Assembly: GCF_000701465.1 (NCBI RefSeq)
Contig: NZ_JNIY01000003.1
Location: forward strand, 1,178,001 to 1,242,000
Source: Paraoerskovia marina DSM 21750
Lineage (GTDB): Bacteria > Actinomycetota > Actinomycetes > Actinomycetales > Cellulomonadaceae
Direction: 5' to 3'
Length of the DNA stretch: 64,000 nucleotides
The translations under genes and the position numbers were made by a program. The notes under the pieces were generated by a model. That model was not told the DNA's origin, made no database searches, and saw only the letters and a list, made by a program, of their open reading frames with translations. Of this stretch, positions 63,419 to 64,000 are shown piece after piece (position 1 is the first letter of the stretch; each line of letters begins with the position of its first letter).

Positions 63419-64000
63419 CTACGAGCGCATGTCCATCACGACGCGGCCGTCGATCGCACCCTTCTCCATCTCGCCGAAGATCTCGTTGATGTCGTCGAGC
63501 GGGCGGACGGTGTAGGTCGGGCTGACCTTGCCGCGGGCGAAGAAGTCGATGGCCTCGGCCATGTCCTTGCGGGAGCCCACGATCGAGCCGCGGACGGTCA
63601 GGCCCGACAGCACCGTCGTGAAGATGTCGAGCGGGAACTGCTCGGGCGGGAGTCCGACGAGCGAGACGGTCCCTCCGCGTCGTAGCGCGCCGACGGCCTG
63701 GGGGAAGGCGTGGGAGTTGACCGCCGTCACGAGAGCACCGTGGACGCCTCCTCCGGTCTGGGCCTGGATCTCGGCGGCCGCGTCGTCGGAGGTGGCCGCG
63801 TTCACGGTGACCTCGGCGCCGTGCTTGCGAGCCAGCTCGAGCTTCGCGTCGTCCACGTCGACCGCGGCGACCCGACGGCCCATCGCGACGGCGTACTGGA
63901 CGGCGATGTGCCCGAGTCCGCCGATGCCCGAGACGAGGACCCAGTCGCCAGGCTTCGTGTCGGTCATCTTGAGGCCCTTGTAGACGGTCACGCCGGCGCA
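63419..64000 (-). CDS. Zinc-dependent alcohol dehydrogenase, C-terminal part
   Basis: The gene runs off the window; the visible 193 codons are the C-terminal part. CAGVTVYKGLK with the Cys zinc-ligand region begins the visible part. The NAD motif is VSGIGGLGHIAVQYAVAMG, followed by VAAVDVDDAKLELARKHGAE and RGGTVSLVGLP, and the protein ends IFGEMEKGAIDGRVVMDM. The pattern matches AdhP-type medium-chain dehydrogenases that oxidise primary alcohols. The start lies outside the window. Confidence 0.9.
   Translation of the reverse strand, partial: CAGVTVYKGLKMTDTKPGDWVLVSGIGGLGHIAVQYAVAMGRRVAAVDVDDAKLELARKHGAEVTVNAATSDDAAAEIQAQTGGGVHGALVTAVNSHAFPQAVGALRRGGTVSLVGLPPEQFPLDIFTTVLSGLTVRGSIVGSRKDMAEAIDFFARGKVSPTYTVRPLDDINEIFGEMEKGAIDGRVVMDMRS

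Overview
The window is ordinary chromosomal backbone of a high-GC Gram-positive bacterium. The markers point to Actinomycetota, probably Micrococcales close to Cellulomonadaceae or Sanguibacteraceae: a recA-recX / miaB-miaA-dapF / hflX / lexA-LysM-nrdR backbone, a division-cell-wall (dcw) cluster that runs on into sepF-yggT-divIVA, a Wag31-type DivIVA, HelD, DUF3040, DUF5302 and SAV_6107 families, GTG starts and ATGA/GTGA stop-start overlaps. The MurE specificity motif is DDPH instead of the DNPR usual for meso-diaminopimelate, which fits a lysine or ornithine peptidoglycan. The genus call is inference. I see no rRNA, tRNA, CRISPR array, insertion sequence, prophage or foreign island.

Layout. 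1-6.3 kb: tail of a probable membrane phosphodiesterase gene, an MBL-fold hydrolase, recA-recX behind an SOS box, then a glutamate-type ABC uptake operon on the minus strand. 6.4-13.8 kb: miaB, two YbjN-like genes, an unrecognised small gene, miaA, dapF, an RsmC-like methyltransferase and hflX. 13.8-20.4 kb: DinG-like helicase, lactate dehydrogenase, the divergent SOS pair lexA / LysM division suppressor, nrdR, a DUF5302 gene, a 42-bp perfect palindrome and serA. 20.4-29.5 kb: helD, a three-gene signalling set (receiver-PP2C phosphatase, CHASE3-type histidine kinase, Rcp-like receiver), a PAC2 protein, a cold-shock gene, a spermidine-synthase-like gene, a HEPN protein and a DUF3040 membrane protein.

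29.5-52.8 kb: a moxR-DUF58-transglutaminase operon on the minus strand faces away from a long dcw cluster on the plus strand: mraZ, rsmH, ftsL, ftsI, murE, murF, mraY, murD, ftsW, murG, murC, ftsQ, ftsZ, pgeF, sepF, yggT, divIVA. Together these make lipid II, polymerise it at the septum, place the Z-ring and mark the poles. 52.9-64 kb: a DksA/TraR-like gene, lspA, an RluD-type pseudouridine synthase, a GNAT gene, dnaE, a PPOX-fold flavoenzyme gene, an S4-domain gene, hisD, a RecQ helicase with a C-terminal phosphoribosyltransferase-like domain, and the end of a zinc alcohol dehydrogenase gene.

The most interesting things are mainly regulatory. There is a four-repeat, 10-bp-period MraZ-type operator before mraZ, and two copies of the same GTGGAG box, also 10 bp apart, point the other way at the moxR operon. 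Many genes have a TANNNT -10-like hexamer 6-8 nt before the start codon, suggesting leaderless mRNAs, in one case with the -10 made from the dnaE stop codon. Other points are the RecQ-phosphoribosyltransferase fusion, a DksA-like protein whose zinc-finger cysteines are mostly gone, and a recX with no ATG/GTG/TTG start for its conserved N-terminus. I found no convincing new multi-gene system.
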